Of a stretch of 64,000 bases of DNA, positions 45,601 through 54,094 are shown piece by piece. The DNA is from CALRQJ02 sp943370285 (GTDB taxonomy: Bacteria; Bacteroidota; Bacteroidia; Chitinophagales; Chitinophagaceae). The notes beneath the pieces are model-generated. The model was given only the letters and a program-made list of their open reading frames with translations, made no database searches and was not told where the DNA came from. Location of the stretch: the NCBI GenBank assembly GCA_943370285.1, contig CALRQJ020000001.1, positions 310,001 through 374,000 on the forward strand, read 5' to 3'. Within the stretch, counting starts at the first letter, position 1, and each line of letters opens with the position of its first letter. The translations under genes and the position numbers were made by a program.

Positions 45601-46437
45601 AAATAATTCTAATTTTCTAAAATCAAATGGGAAAGGAAGAAAATAAGTTATCAACCTAATGATACCTAATGTAGTAATTAAGAAGAGTAATGCTTTTTTG
45701 AGACTTCTCTTATGCTGTAGCTCAACCGCTACCGCATTGATAACAATGAGAAACGCAATGATTGCCAATACTCTTAAAACAATGGAAATATTACCAAGTA
45801 TTGAACCTGATTGTAGTTCAAGTTCTTGAATGTAAAAAAGTATTTTACCTGATACTGTTTTAATAGCAACAGCTGTTGTGTCGTCAACAATATCATATCT
45901 ATTCTCTAAGCCCGGAAATGCAGCAAACTGTTTATGCAGGTATTTGTTTTCAATAAAATAGTCCCAACGAAGCGGAACCATTACTAACACCATCAACTTT
46001 CTATTAGCAAGTTGAATAGTTTGTTTAATGAGTTGAAACTGTCCATTTTGGTAATTGGCAAAATAAACACCATCCGGCTTTGTCAACTCTCCTTCTAATG
46101 GCAGAACAGTATTGGTATTCCAAAAATCAAGAATGGGATTACCAATATCATTTAAATGGTAAACAAATAATCCATACTCTTTGTTAATGGCAGTTTGAAA
46201 TGAACCATCACTAACCGGATCATTTGATAAGGCAGTCAATAAAGCTGTATCAGCTACCAACAGCTTTACTTCTTGCTCTTTTTGGTAAATATAATTTTCT
46301 AAAGATTCCTTAACCTTAACAGGTGATGAGCTATACGACCAATAGTTTACAAAAATGAAAGAAATGGTATAAAGCCAAGCAGCTGCAATAAGCAGATACC
46401 CATTTTTATACAATGCTTTCTTAATTACAACTATCAA
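42670..46437 (-). CDS. NtrY-like membrane sensor histidine kinase
   Basis: 1255 residues. An N-terminal transmembrane helix and extracytoplasmic segment, then about six to eight membrane helices (residues about 215-480), another large extracytoplasmic part, a further helix, a HAMP-like linker and HisKA with phospho-His near residue 1045 (ARQVAHEIKNPLTPMKLSIQ). HATPase boxes follow (LFTNLIQNAIQSV, DNGPGIP, TSGTGLGLAI). The start is TTG overlapping the mazG stop as TTGA, with no in-frame ATG nearby, so it is probably translated by coupling. No response regulator is adjacent. Confidence 0.88.
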   Translation of the reverse strand: MIVVIKKALYKNGYLLIAAAWLYTISFIFVNYWSYSSSPVKVKESLENYIYQKEQEVKLLVADTALLTALSNDPVSDGSFQTAINKEYGLFVYHLNDIGNPILDFWNTNTVLPLEGELTKPDGVYFANYQNGQFQLIKQTIQLANRKLMVLVMVPLRWDYFIENKYLHKQFAAFPGLENRYDIVDDTTAVAIKTVSGKILFYIQELELQSGSILGNISIVLRVLAIIAFLIVINAVAVELQHKRSLKKALLFLITTLGIIRLITYFLPFPFDFRKLELFDPSVYASSSIHPSLGDLLINIVLIFWISSFIKSFYASTKATIITTSIKWNYFFAAVLCLMLVGISFGFESIIRSLISDSKVSFDVTNFFSLNIYTVISFAILCLLVISFIYLSHLILGLLDVVLDLSLPLKLLWFSLTGLLVLSISISDTNSFIRLIVLGWLLAYVSLMHWRKKDMSLSLYQSGILLWWLMFFSASVAGLITYQNRIVELEQRKRIAEKLSLQTDPSGENLISIAITNFNNLFLSDNFNRLTYEFSNKFIKDSLINENFSGYLNKYDTRIYTFDASLNALHNEDSTSYEVINSIINNQSKPTSIPDLFYYENSYDKFSYLYQKEIKDAADSLLGHLIVIAKPKRYKSEALYPELFKQVKDVASDLNTNYAYAVYSNLKLINNYSDYSFATVLQNSQVPKDEFEININGNYNELWYNAGSNKVVIVARQSQLFIELLTLFAYLFCSFLIILLLFYFFNVLLQIRFNVTKLKGLMRFSIRNQIQTTIIAVSVFSFLVIGVATISFFIARFERSNRERLVKAIQVMSTEIENKVRSQLIFDDVLTISDIGLTGDLEKKIIEVSEIHNVDVNFYDLNGNLKVSTQPYIYNKHILSDKMQPTAFYELHNNNKIQYIQDEKVGQFNFLSIYVPIRDEDGSPHAYINIPYLNSQNELNLEISNFLITLINLNAFIFLLAGAIALSVTNRITASFSFIGNKMKAVNLGSHNEEITWQGDDEIGALIVEYNKMVKKLEESALALAKSEREGAWREMARQVAHEIKNPLTPMKLSIQYLQKAIADDAPSVKVLSQRVATTLVEQIDQLSKIASDFSQFANIGNTITENFAINEILQSVVDLNSMEERITIIWQNVNKQPIIVQADKIQINRLFTNLIQNAIQSVPETEPVTITITEVVESNQYTVAIADNGPGIPTAVQEKIFTPNFTTKTSGTGLGLAICKGIIEKAGGNIWFESSVAGTIFYVQMPIADSITVA

Positions 46438-47213
46438 GTTTGACGAATTTTGATTTTAATCTGATTCCACAATTCATCCATTTCTATCAAAGACATATCA
46501 GCTAGTTTTTTTCCTTGTTCTGTTGCTAACTGTTCCATCATTTGAAAACGTTGGATAAATTTTTTATTTGTTTTTTCTAACGCAGTTTCTGCATCTACCT
46601 GCAAAAACCGTGCATAATTAACCATGCTAAACAATACATCGCCAAATTCCTCTTCTACATCTTTTTGATTACCCGATTCAATAGCGGCTTGGAGTTCACC
46701 TAATTCTTCATTTACTTTTTTGAAAACATCAGCGGTATTATCCCATTCAAACCCAACTTGCTTTGCTTTTTCTTGAATACGTGTGGCTTTAACCACAGCC
46801 GGTAACGATGTTGGCACTCCTGACAAAACAGAATGTTTATTCCCCGCTTTCATTTTGATTTGCTCCCAATTACGCTTTACATCATCTTCCCCATTCACCA
46901 CAACATCTCCATAAATATGCGGATGCCGTACAATCAATTTTTCGCAAATACCATCAATCACTTCTTTCAATGTAAATGCCTGTTGTTCCGTTCCTATTTT
47001 AGCATAGAATACTAAGTGAAGCAAAATATCACCGAGTTCTTCTTTAATACTGTTGTAGTCTTCATCAATAATAGCATCGGCTAATTCATACGTTTCTTCT
47101 ATCGTCAACGGACGAAGCGTAGCAATCGTTTGCTTTTTATCCCAAGGGCATTTTTCCCTTAATTCATCCATGATTTGTACAAGTCTAATAAAACTATCCG
47201 CTGTTTCTTTCAT
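46434..47213 (-). CDS. mazG: Nucleoside triphosphate pyrophosphohydrolase MazG
   Basis: 259 residues with two MazG four-helix domains. EExxE/ExxD signatures: LTIEETYELADAI and EELGDILLHLVF in the first, EEFGDVLFSMVNYARF in the second; CPWDKKQT precedes the first. Hydrolyses (d)NTPs including aberrant ones to NMP and PPi. The stop overlaps the TTG of the large kinase gene. Confidence 0.93.
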   Translation of the reverse strand: MKETADSFIRLVQIMDELREKCPWDKKQTIATLRPLTIEETYELADAIIDEDYNSIKEELGDILLHLVFYAKIGTEQQAFTLKEVIDGICEKLIVRHPHIYGDVVVNGEDDVKRNWEQIKMKAGNKHSVLSGVPTSLPAVVKATRIQEKAKQVGFEWDNTADVFKKVNEELGELQAAIESGNQKDVEEEFGDVLFSMVNYARFLQVDAETALEKTNKKFIQRFQMMEQLATEQGKKLADMSLIEMDELWNQIKIKIRQT

Positions 47214-47222
47214 AATTTATTT

Positions 47223-48332
47223 TTATACCATAAAGATGGATAACAAGAAAAAAATCACAAACAATATTCCAAATACTACAACCATTGTAATTAATAACAA
47301 TAAGTATTTAAGTATCGTTTTTATTCTGCTTTGACCATAAAATATCCGCATCGACTTATACTGGTAAAAGAGCATATAGAGTACAGAAATGCTACTAATA
47401 AAATCAAGCCAGCCTAAATAAGGTATACTTGACCATGCTCTAGTGATGAGTTGAAAAAACAACAAAATGAACATGGCTATGTAGAGGTGAACAGCATAAA
47501 TAGCATGATCGGCATAATAAAACTGTTGACGATGCCTTAAGTACATTAGGTTAAGTAAAAAAGCAAAAATGGGCAGTGAAAGGAATAATATTTGTGGAAA
47601 CTGGTGATAAAATTTATCTAATAATTTACTGAGTAATACGCTGGTATCATTGCCATATTTTTGACGCATTTCTAACTCTCTAATCCTTAATTGACGAATA
47701 ATCCAACCATCTCTTTTTGAAGCAATAGTCGCTTCCTGTACTTTGATATAATCGGCAGTTGAACGATATTTATTGGCACCAAACAAATTGCCTCTATTTT
47801 TGAAATAATTCAGCTCATCTAGTTTTGTAGTATCCGTTTCTAATCGCTTTAGATCGGCTTCATATTCGGCAATTCGATTATCAACAATATTTTTTGGTAA
47901 CCCTACCGCACCAGGATTAAAGGCTGTTGCTTTAAGTACTTTTAATGTGCTATCTATTTCTTGCTTTACATCTGCCACATTCCCTTTGATGGTAACATTA
48001 AAATCTGACTCTTTATCCTTTACCATTGAAAAGAAGTAGATAAAAAAGAATGCCGACGTAAACACATACATCCGAATAGGGTGTAAATAAGAAGCTCTCC
48101 TACCTTTACTATATTCTTTTGACAAAAAGCCCGGTTTTGATAGCAAGTACTTTAGGCTGCTAAAAAACTTCCCATCAAAATGGGTGATGTCGTAAACAAA
48201 ATGTGTAACCAATCCCCAAAAAGTTTCTTTTGGTTCAATGTTTTCTTGTCCGCATACATGGCAATACTTACCATACACCACTGCATGACAATTCAAACAA
48301 ATCTTTTCTTTCCTTTCTTTTAAGTGAGACAC
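47223..48332 (-). CDS. DUF3667-type zinc-ribbon membrane protein
   Basis: 369 residues. N-terminal zinc ribbon CLNCHAVVYGKYCHVCGQE, then the DUF3667 stretch FWGLVTHFVYDITHFDGKFF and LKYLLSKPGFLSKEYSKGRR. About five transmembrane helices (one near residue 95, the rest in the last 120 residues) surround a soluble charged insert (about residues 110-230). Function unknown. Upstream of mazG on the same strand with a 9-bp gap, so possibly co-transcribed. Confidence 0.8.
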   Translation of the reverse strand: MSHLKERKEKICLNCHAVVYGKYCHVCGQENIEPKETFWGLVTHFVYDITHFDGKFFSSLKYLLSKPGFLSKEYSKGRRASYLHPIRMYVFTSAFFFIYFFSMVKDKESDFNVTIKGNVADVKQEIDSTLKVLKATAFNPGAVGLPKNIVDNRIAEYEADLKRLETDTTKLDELNYFKNRGNLFGANKYRSTADYIKVQEATIASKRDGWIIRQLRIRELEMRQKYGNDTSVLLSKLLDKFYHQFPQILFLSLPIFAFLLNLMYLRHRQQFYYADHAIYAVHLYIAMFILLFFQLITRAWSSIPYLGWLDFISSISVLYMLFYQYKSMRIFYGQSRIKTILKYLLLLITMVVVFGILFVIFFLLSIFMV

Positions 48333-48408
48333 CCTGTTAAAATTTGACTAAAAATACATAACAATCTGATTAGCGCATGATGCTTGAATTTATTAACGCA
48401 AAGCAAAC

Positions 48409-48416
48409 TAATTTTA
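48409..48416 (+). promoter_or_regulatory. Putative -7 element, 4 bp before the ATG at 48421
   Basis: TAATTTTA resembles TAnnTTTG with one mismatch. Its distance to the start codon predicts a leaderless transcript. Confidence 0.35.
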
Positions 48417-48420
48417 CACC

Positions 48421-49272
48421 ATGACAGGAGCCATAAAAACTTTAATCTTAATTGTCTTAGTGTTGAGTTATAGTGCAACAAATGCTCAATATTATTACAG
48501 CGATATCATTGGAAATAAACAAACCAATCAACAATTGAGTTTGCTGAAGAAACAAAAAATAAAAGAAGTTTCAGCTGTAAGTTTTGAAAGCAACAATCAA
48601 CCTTCACCCGATTTTTCATTAACGCAGTACATTAATGCAGATTATACAACCGTTTTTACGAGAACTTTATCTGCTACTTTACAATCTGCATTGATAGCCA
48701 CTTATGCCAATGATAAATTGATAAAATCTGCAGATAGTAGCAGCGGCGCTATCAATATTACTGAATATAGTTACGACTCAGTGGGTAATTTAATTCTTGT
48801 TGCTTCTACAAGTAATGACGAAGATGGAAGTTTTTCGGTAGCAGAAAAACATGTTTGGCAATACAATACTAAAGGCCAACCACTACAAATGCTGAAAATA
48901 AAAAATGTTACAGATACTACCGTGATTGAAATAGTATTAGACTCAACCGGAAAAGTAATCGAAGAAAAGTGGAAAAAAAATAATCGAATCAATGAAACGT
49001 ATTTCTATTACTATGATGGTTTGAATAGGTTAACGGATATTGTTCGATACAATAGAAAAGCCAAGACTTTATTACCCGATTTTTTGTTTGAGTACGATGA
49101 AAAAGGATTGATGCGGCAGATGGTACAAGTACAGAATGGCACTACAGGACATCTCACCTGGAAATATCAATATGCAGCCAACGGATTAAAACAAAGAGAA
49201 TATTGCTACAATAAAAACAAACAGCTATTGGGTAAATTTGAGTACAAGTACACTCGTTTTATTCCCGATTAA
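48421..49272 (+). CDS. Secreted protein with RHS-like repeats, function unknown
   Basis: 283 residues with a signal peptide (hydrophobic 6-18, cleavage near TNAQYY). The rest has YD/RHS-like motifs: YSYDSVGNLILVAS, WQYNTKGQPLQM, YYYDGLNRLTDIVRY, FEYDEKGLMRQMV and WKYQYAANGLKQRE. About five such units, each with a Tyr-X-Asp/Asn-X-X-Gly pattern, form a beta array. No toxin domain or sorting domain follows, so this is probably a small extracytoplasmic beta-repeat protein. The stop codon directly abuts the 3' end of ribF. Confidence 0.7.
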   Translation: MTGAIKTLILIVLVLSYSATNAQYYYSDIIGNKQTNQQLSLLKKQKIKEVSAVSFESNNQPSPDFSLTQYINADYTTVFTRTLSATLQSALIATYANDKLIKSADSSSGAINITEYSYDSVGNLILVASTSNDEDGSFSVAEKHVWQYNTKGQPLQMLKIKNVTDTTVIEIVLDSTGKVIEEKWKKNNRINETYFYYYDGLNRLTDIVRYNRKAKTLLPDFLFEYDEKGLMRQMVQVQNGTTGHLTWKYQYAANGLKQREYCYNKNKQLLGKFEYKYTRFIPD

Positions 49273-50208
49273 TTAAGTAGAAGACAACAAATTTTTTGTA
49301 GCGATGGCATCTTTTGCCAATTGTACTTTCAATTCATCTAACCCATTAAAGTGCATATCACCACGGATATAATGCTCAATAGTAACCGTTAGTTGTTGCC
49401 CATAAATATCCATATCAAAATCAAAAATATTTACTTCAATTACTCTACGCTTTCCATTTACAACCGGCCTGCTGCCAATATACATCATGCCGGTTAGCCT
49501 TTTTGACTCATTGGCTAATGATAATGAAACTGCGTATACACCATCTCCCGGCACTAATTTTTCTTCGTTGGTCAATTGTAAGTTGGCAGTAGGATAACCA
49601 ATCGTTCTGCCCAATTGATCTCCCTTGATAACAGTTCCTTCAAAAAAATACGCATAGCCTAATAAAGCAGTTGCTTCGGCAATGGAAGCATGTAAAATAG
49701 CTTTTCTAATACGAGTAGAACTAATAGCTGTTTCTGCTAGCACCGCTTCGGGAATTTCCTTTACTTCAAAACCTAACTGCAAGCCAAAATCCTCCAATAA
49801 ATGATAATCACCTTTTCTACCCTTTCCAAAACGATGGTCGTAACCAATAATTAAAACTGCGGGTTTGAATTGAGCAAATAAAAAGTCTTTGATATACGCT
49901 TCGGCTGTTTGGTTGGCAAACGCTTCATCAAACGGAACGATCACCACATGATCAATACCCTGCTGTTCTAACAATTGTATTTTTTCGTCAAGCGTTGTAA
50001 TGAGCTTTACGCCACTGGTATCGCCAACAATATTTCTGGGGTGTGGGTCAAAAGTAATCAGCACCGATTCTCCACCGATAGCTTTAGCTTCGGCTTTAAG
50101 TTGGGCAATGATTTTACAATGCCCTTTGTGTACTCCATCAAAAGTACCAATGGTGATAGCCGCCTTAGTAAAAGCAGGCAAATTTGCTGAATGATAATGC
50201 ACTCTCAT
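49273..50208 (-). CDS. ribF: Bifunctional riboflavin kinase / FAD synthetase
   Basis: Converts riboflavin to FMN and FMN to FAD. N-terminal nucleotidyltransferase motif GTFDGVHKGH (residues 21-30) and DHRFGKGRKGD, with ISSTRIRKAI closing the adenylylation domain. C-terminal flavokinase with IGYPTANLQL and GVYAVSL. 311 residues. Convergent with the upstream secreted repeat gene and divergent from aspartokinase. Confidence 0.95.
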   Translation of the reverse strand: MRVHYHSANLPAFTKAAITIGTFDGVHKGHCKIIAQLKAEAKAIGGESVLITFDPHPRNIVGDTSGVKLITTLDEKIQLLEQQGIDHVVIVPFDEAFANQTAEAYIKDFLFAQFKPAVLIIGYDHRFGKGRKGDYHLLEDFGLQLGFEVKEIPEAVLAETAISSTRIRKAILHASIAEATALLGYAYFFEGTVIKGDQLGRTIGYPTANLQLTNEEKLVPGDGVYAVSLSLANESKRLTGMMYIGSRPVVNGKRRVIEVNIFDFDMDIYGQQLTVTIEHYIRGDMHFNGLDELKVQLAKDAIATKNLLSST

Positions 50209-50282
50209 AACAACGACAAAACTAAGTCAACAGATTGATAATGATTACATGAACAAAGCCCTTCATTTGCCGTTAGTTGAAA

Positions 50283-50290
50283 TATATTTG
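50283..50290 (+). promoter_or_regulatory. -7 element of the aspartokinase gene
   Basis: TATATTTG, an exact match to TAnnTTTG, 20 bp before the ATG at 50311. TTTG at 50266 is too close (13 bp) to be a standard -33 element. Confidence 0.55.
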
Positions 50291-50310
50291 CACCACAATA
50301 AGCCACACAC

Positions 50311-51561
50311 ATGAAAGTTTTTAAATTTGGAGGAGCTAGTGCCAACAGTGTAGAAAGAATTCAGCAATTAGGCGATATCGTAGCCTTGCATCAGCCTGCA
50401 CCATTGGTTATTATTATTTCTGCCATGGGTAAAACCACCAATGCTTTAGAGAAAGTAGCAGAAGCATTTTTTGCCAGTAACAAAACAGATGCCCTACAAT
50501 TATTTGAAGTGGTAAAACAACAACACCTCACAACGGCTAAATATTTATTGGTTACGCATTATAATAGTTGTGCTACGCAATTAAATGATTTTTTTACTGA
50601 AGTAGAATGGCTACTATACGATAAGCCGGTGAGAGATTACGATTACTATTATGACCAAATTGTTTGTGTAGGTGAGTTGATGAGCACTAGCATCATCAGC
50701 CATTATTTGAACGAAAGAGGATTAACCAACCAGTGGTTAGATGTTAGAGATATTATTAGAACCGATGATAATTTTAGAGATGCTACCATTGATTGGGATA
50801 AAACAGCACAAGCAGTTGCGCAGTTGGCACTTACAGATGGCATTACTATAACGCAAGGTTTTATTGGTAGTACCGATGAAAATGAAAGCACTACTTTAGG
50901 TCGTGAAGGAAGTGACTACTCCGCCGCTATTTTTGCTAATCTGCTGAATGCAGAAAGCCTAACGATTTGGAAAGATGTAGCCGGTGTGATGAATGCAGAT
51001 CCTAAGGCATTTCCTGATGCTACTTTAATCAGCGAGTTAAGTTTTGATGAGGTGATTGAAATGGCCTATTACGGTGCCCAAGTCATACATCCTAAAACCA
51101 TAAAACCACTGCAAAACAAAGCAATTCCATTGCAGGTAAAATGCTTTTTAGACCCTTCTTTACCTGGAACCATCATTCATAAAAAGCAGGTAAAAAACTT
51201 ACCGCCTATAATTGTTATTAAAGCCGATCAAGTGTTGGTGCATTTGCATAGCCAAGATTTTTCTTTTGTAGGTGAAAAGCCTGTAAGCCAGTTATACGAA
51301 ATGTTTGCACAGGTTCGCTTTAAACCCAATCTTATCCAAACGGGTGCTATCAGTTTACAAGTTTGTGTAGATAATCGCAGCGAAAAAATTGACCAATTAG
51401 CTGCATTGGCTTCGCAGATTTTTGATGTGAATATTGAGAAGGGATTACAGCTTTTATCTATTCGTCATTACAACGATGAACTGTTGCAAACCATGACTGA
51501 AGGAAAAGATGTAGTACTGATTCAACAAACCAAAGAAACCGTACAAGTATTGTATCGATAG
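50311..51561 (+). CDS. Aspartate kinase
   Basis: First step of the aspartate-family (Lys, Thr, Met) pathway. KFGGAS at residues 4-9, the TTLGREGSDYSAA loop, VMNADPKAFP and EMAYYGAQVIHPKT are all standard. The C-terminal ~110 residues form an ACT-type regulatory part. 416 residues, monofunctional: no homoserine dehydrogenase is fused. Single gene. Feedback specificity cannot be read from sequence alone. Confidence 0.93.
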   Translation: MKVFKFGGASANSVERIQQLGDIVALHQPAPLVIIISAMGKTTNALEKVAEAFFASNKTDALQLFEVVKQQHLTTAKYLLVTHYNSCATQLNDFFTEVEWLLYDKPVRDYDYYYDQIVCVGELMSTSIISHYLNERGLTNQWLDVRDIIRTDDNFRDATIDWDKTAQAVAQLALTDGITITQGFIGSTDENESTTLGREGSDYSAAIFANLLNAESLTIWKDVAGVMNADPKAFPDATLISELSFDEVIEMAYYGAQVIHPKTIKPLQNKAIPLQVKCFLDPSLPGTIIHKKQVKNLPPIIVIKADQVLVHLHSQDFSFVGEKPVSQLYEMFAQVRFKPNLIQTGAISLQVCVDNRSEKIDQLAALASQIFDVNIEKGLQLLSIRHYNDELLQTMTEGKDVVLIQQTKETVQVLYR

Positions 51562-51563
51562 GG

Positions 51564-52037
51564 TTAGATAGAGGTTTCGGATAATTCCATCACTATATCC
51601 CATTCTGCTGGTGTAACGGGCTGTACCGATAATCTACCTAAACGAACCAATGCCATATTAGCCAATCTTGGGTCCGATTTCACTACCGTAAGTGGAACAG
51701 TTTTTTTCAGCTTTTTTACCGGTTTCAAATCTACTACTACCCATGCATCTTCATCTGTAGTGGGGTCTTGATAATGTTCTTTAATCACCTTTGCTACGCC
51801 AATAATTTCAACACCTTCGTTACTGTGATACCACAAAACAAGGTCACCTTTTTTCATGGCTTTTAAATTATTTCGAGCAGCATAGTTTCTAACGCCATCC
51901 CAAAAGGTTTGACCATCTTGTATAAACTGATCCCAACTGTATTTAAAAGGTTCTGATTTTACTAACCAATAATTCTTCTCGGTAGTAGTAGCAGGGGCTA
52001 CTGTAGCATTAACCGCAGTTGTTGAAGATTTTGCCAT
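51564..52037 (-). CDS. EVE-domain protein
   Basis: 157 residues. EVE fold (PUA-like): NYWLVKSEPFKYSWDQF, WDGVRNYAARNNLK and GDLVLWYHS are hallmark segments. EVE proteins recognise modified bases in RNA or DNA. A poorly ordered Thr/Ala-rich N terminus of about 19 residues precedes the domain. Convergent with aspartokinase across 2 bp. Confidence 0.9.
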   Translation of the reverse strand: MAKSSTTAVNATVAPATTTEKNYWLVKSEPFKYSWDQFIQDGQTFWDGVRNYAARNNLKAMKKGDLVLWYHSNEGVEIIGVAKVIKEHYQDPTTDEDAWVVVDLKPVKKLKKTVPLTVVKSDPRLANMALVRLGRLSVQPVTPAEWDIVMELSETSI

Positions 52038-52129
52038 ATCCTAAATTTAAACCACTTTAATTGTTTTCAACCCCGACTTGTCCAGGCACTATTGACTATT
52101 CCCCATTCACTATTCACTACTCAACTTAA

Positions 52130-52849
52130 TCAATATCCACTTGCCAATACATCTGCCAAATGCAACACTTTTAAATATTTGCCATTGTGTTTGGCACAGC
52201 CATCAATATGCATCAAACAACTCATATCTGTACTAATCAAGTATTCCGCTCCGGTGTCTACGGCATGATTAATTTTTTGATCTGCCATCGCCACGCTAAT
52301 GGGTTCAAATTTCACAGCGAAAGTTCCACCAAAACCACAACAGGTTTCAACATCGTTCATTTCAACCAATTCAAGTCCTTTCACTTTTGACAATAACTGC
52401 CTAGGTTCTTTTTTTATGCCGCATTCTCTTAATCCGGCACAACTATCGTGATAGGTGGCTTTACCTTCGAAAGTAGCACCAAGGTCATCTACTTGCAATA
52501 CTTTTATTAAAAATTCACTCAGCTCAAATGTTCTATCTGCCAAGCTTTTAACTTCATTGTGTACCGATGAATTATCAAACAGTTTCTGGTAATAATTACG
52601 AACAAAACCAATGCAACTGGCACTTGGTGCTACCACATAATCACTACCACTAAAATCATTAATAAACTTTGAGCATACTTCCTTGGCTTCGCCCCAAAAA
52701 CCGGCATTAAACGCCGGCTGACCGCAACATGTTTGATTGGCATTATACCTCACCGTACAACCGGCTTTCTCTAATACTTTTACCATATTAAAACCAACTT
52801 GCGGATAAAGTTGATCAATAAAACAAGGAATAAACAGTTGTACGTTCAT
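52130..52849 (-). CDS. LutA/YkgE-like (Fe-S)-binding oxidoreductase subunit
   Basis: 239 residues with two CCG-type cysteine-rich domains: TCCGQPAFNAG (first) and ETCCGFGGTFA (second), plus DSCAGLRECG. Family members (LutA, GlpC/heterodisulfide reductase B type) take part in L-lactate or glycolate oxidation. The LutB and LutC partners are not adjacent here; they may lie elsewhere. In a cluster with ribH, 22 bp apart. Confidence 0.9.
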   Translation of the reverse strand: MNVQLFIPCFIDQLYPQVGFNMVKVLEKAGCTVRYNANQTCCGQPAFNAGFWGEAKEVCSKFINDFSGSDYVVAPSASCIGFVRNYYQKLFDNSSVHNEVKSLADRTFELSEFLIKVLQVDDLGATFEGKATYHDSCAGLRECGIKKEPRQLLSKVKGLELVEMNDVETCCGFGGTFAVKFEPISVAMADQKINHAVDTGAEYLISTDMSCLMHIDGCAKHNGKYLKVLHLADVLASGY

Positions 52850-52871
52850 GTGCTATTGCAAAGCCTAAGGC

Positions 52872-53351
52872 TTATTTTAATTTTCGTTTTAACGCAATCA
52901 TTTTTAATGCGGTAATGGCAGCTTCTTCTCCTTTATGGCCATGCTTACCTCCTATTCTTTCTATGGCTTGTTGTTCATCATCTACTGTCAATACGCCAAA
53001 AATAACAGGTGTATTGAGCAAAAGGTTCAATGATAATACCCCATCGGTGATGGCTTTGCATACATAATCGAAATGTGGAGTATCGCCACGAATGACTGTT
53101 GCCAAAGTGATGAAAGCATCTGCCTTTTGCTGGCTGCTATCGGCATAAGCTTTTACACCAAACGGTACTTCAAAAGCACCGGGAACAGTTATGGTTTTAA
53201 AAGCTACACCATGTGCTTTCAATATTTTCTTTGCACCGGCTTCCAGCTTGTTGATGATTTGGCTATTCCATTCTGTTTTTACTATAACCACAAAGGCATC
53301 CCTTGTTCCGGGGATGCCTTTGTGCAATGCGGTATTTCCTTTAGTTGCCAT
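52872..53351 (-). CDS. ribH: 6,7-dimethyl-8-ribityllumazine synthase
   Basis: Penultimate step of riboflavin synthesis. 159 residues; hallmark segments TVPGAFEVPFG, LATVIRGDTPHFDYVC (with the catalytic His) and VIFGVLTVDDEQQA. GKHGHKGEEAAITAL closes the fold. Start overlaps the TPR gene stop by one base, suggesting coupling. Confidence 0.95.
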   Translation of the reverse strand: MATKGNTALHKGIPGTRDAFVVIVKTEWNSQIINKLEAGAKKILKAHGVAFKTITVPGAFEVPFGVKAYADSSQQKADAFITLATVIRGDTPHFDYVCKAITDGVLSLNLLLNTPVIFGVLTVDDEQQAIERIGGKHGHKGEEAAITALKMIALKRKLK

Positions 53352-54043
53352 TATTTTACGCTAAACTCATTTTTCTCTACGCTTAAGCGATAGATGTATT
53401 TATCAATTTGGAAACCTTTCTCTGTCTTAGGATATTTTTCTTTCAATTCTTTGTACAATTCCAAGGCTTCGCTGTTCTTGTTCAAACTTTCAGCTAAAAA
53501 TCCGGCACGGAATAAATACTCAGATGAACCGGCTTCATCTTCTTCAAAATGACGAGCTGCTTTTTTGTAATAATCCAACGCATCATCGTTTTTGCCTTGT
53601 TCGCTGTAAGCATCGCCTAACTTAGCATAAGCAGTAGCTTGTAATAATTTTGAAGATGTAGAAAAATCTTCTAAATACTTCACGGCATTTTTAAAATCTT
53701 TTAAACGCAAGTAACTCACACCGGCATAAAAATTAGCTAGATTACCGGTTGGTGTACTACCATAATTTTTGATGATGTACAAGAAACCTTTTGCTTGACC
53801 ATCGCCATTGAGGGCTTTGTTCAAAGAATCGGCAGCAAAATATTCTTGTGCTTTAAAAATCGCTTCTGCAGCTGATTTTTCATTGGGCTCAGCTACATAT
53901 TTATTGTATGCAATGTATCCGCCACCTAATAAAATGATAGCAGTTCCAATATACAATACAGGCTTTTTGAACTTTTCCCAAAAGCCTTTTGCTTTTGCCA
54001 GCGTATCAATCGCTTCTAAATGCTCTACGTTCTTCTCACTCAT
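53351..54043 (-). CDS. Membrane-anchored TPR protein (YfgM-like)
   Basis: 230 residues: a 28-residue N-terminal cytoplasmic part, one transmembrane helix (VLYIGTAIILLGGGYIAY) and four to five TPR units (NLANFYAGVSYLRLKDFKNA, ATAYAKLGDAYSEQGKNDDA, SEYLFRAGFLAESLNKNSEA). Similar topology to YfgM. Role in envelope protein handling is inference. Upstream of ribH, overlapping by one base. Confidence 0.82.
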   Translation of the reverse strand: MSEKNVEHLEAIDTLAKAKGFWEKFKKPVLYIGTAIILLGGGYIAYNKYVAEPNEKSAAEAIFKAQEYFAADSLNKALNGDGQAKGFLYIIKNYGSTPTGNLANFYAGVSYLRLKDFKNAVKYLEDFSTSSKLLQATAYAKLGDAYSEQGKNDDALDYYKKAARHFEEDEAGSSEYLFRAGFLAESLNKNSEALELYKELKEKYPKTEKGFQIDKYIYRLSVEKNEFSVK

Positions 54044-54094
54044 GATTTGTAAGGTTTGTTATGCGGGGGAATGTAAACTTCCCTTTTGTTTTAT

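Noticed and set aside
48421..49272. RHS toxin
   Set aside because: Only short YD-type repeats of about 20 residues, with no C-terminal toxin or conserved RHS core.
54062..54090. Another copy of the CCCC/AAAGGG element upstream of the TPR gene
   Set aside because: GGGGGAATG...CTTCCC has reversed order of the G- and C-runs and does not match the core.
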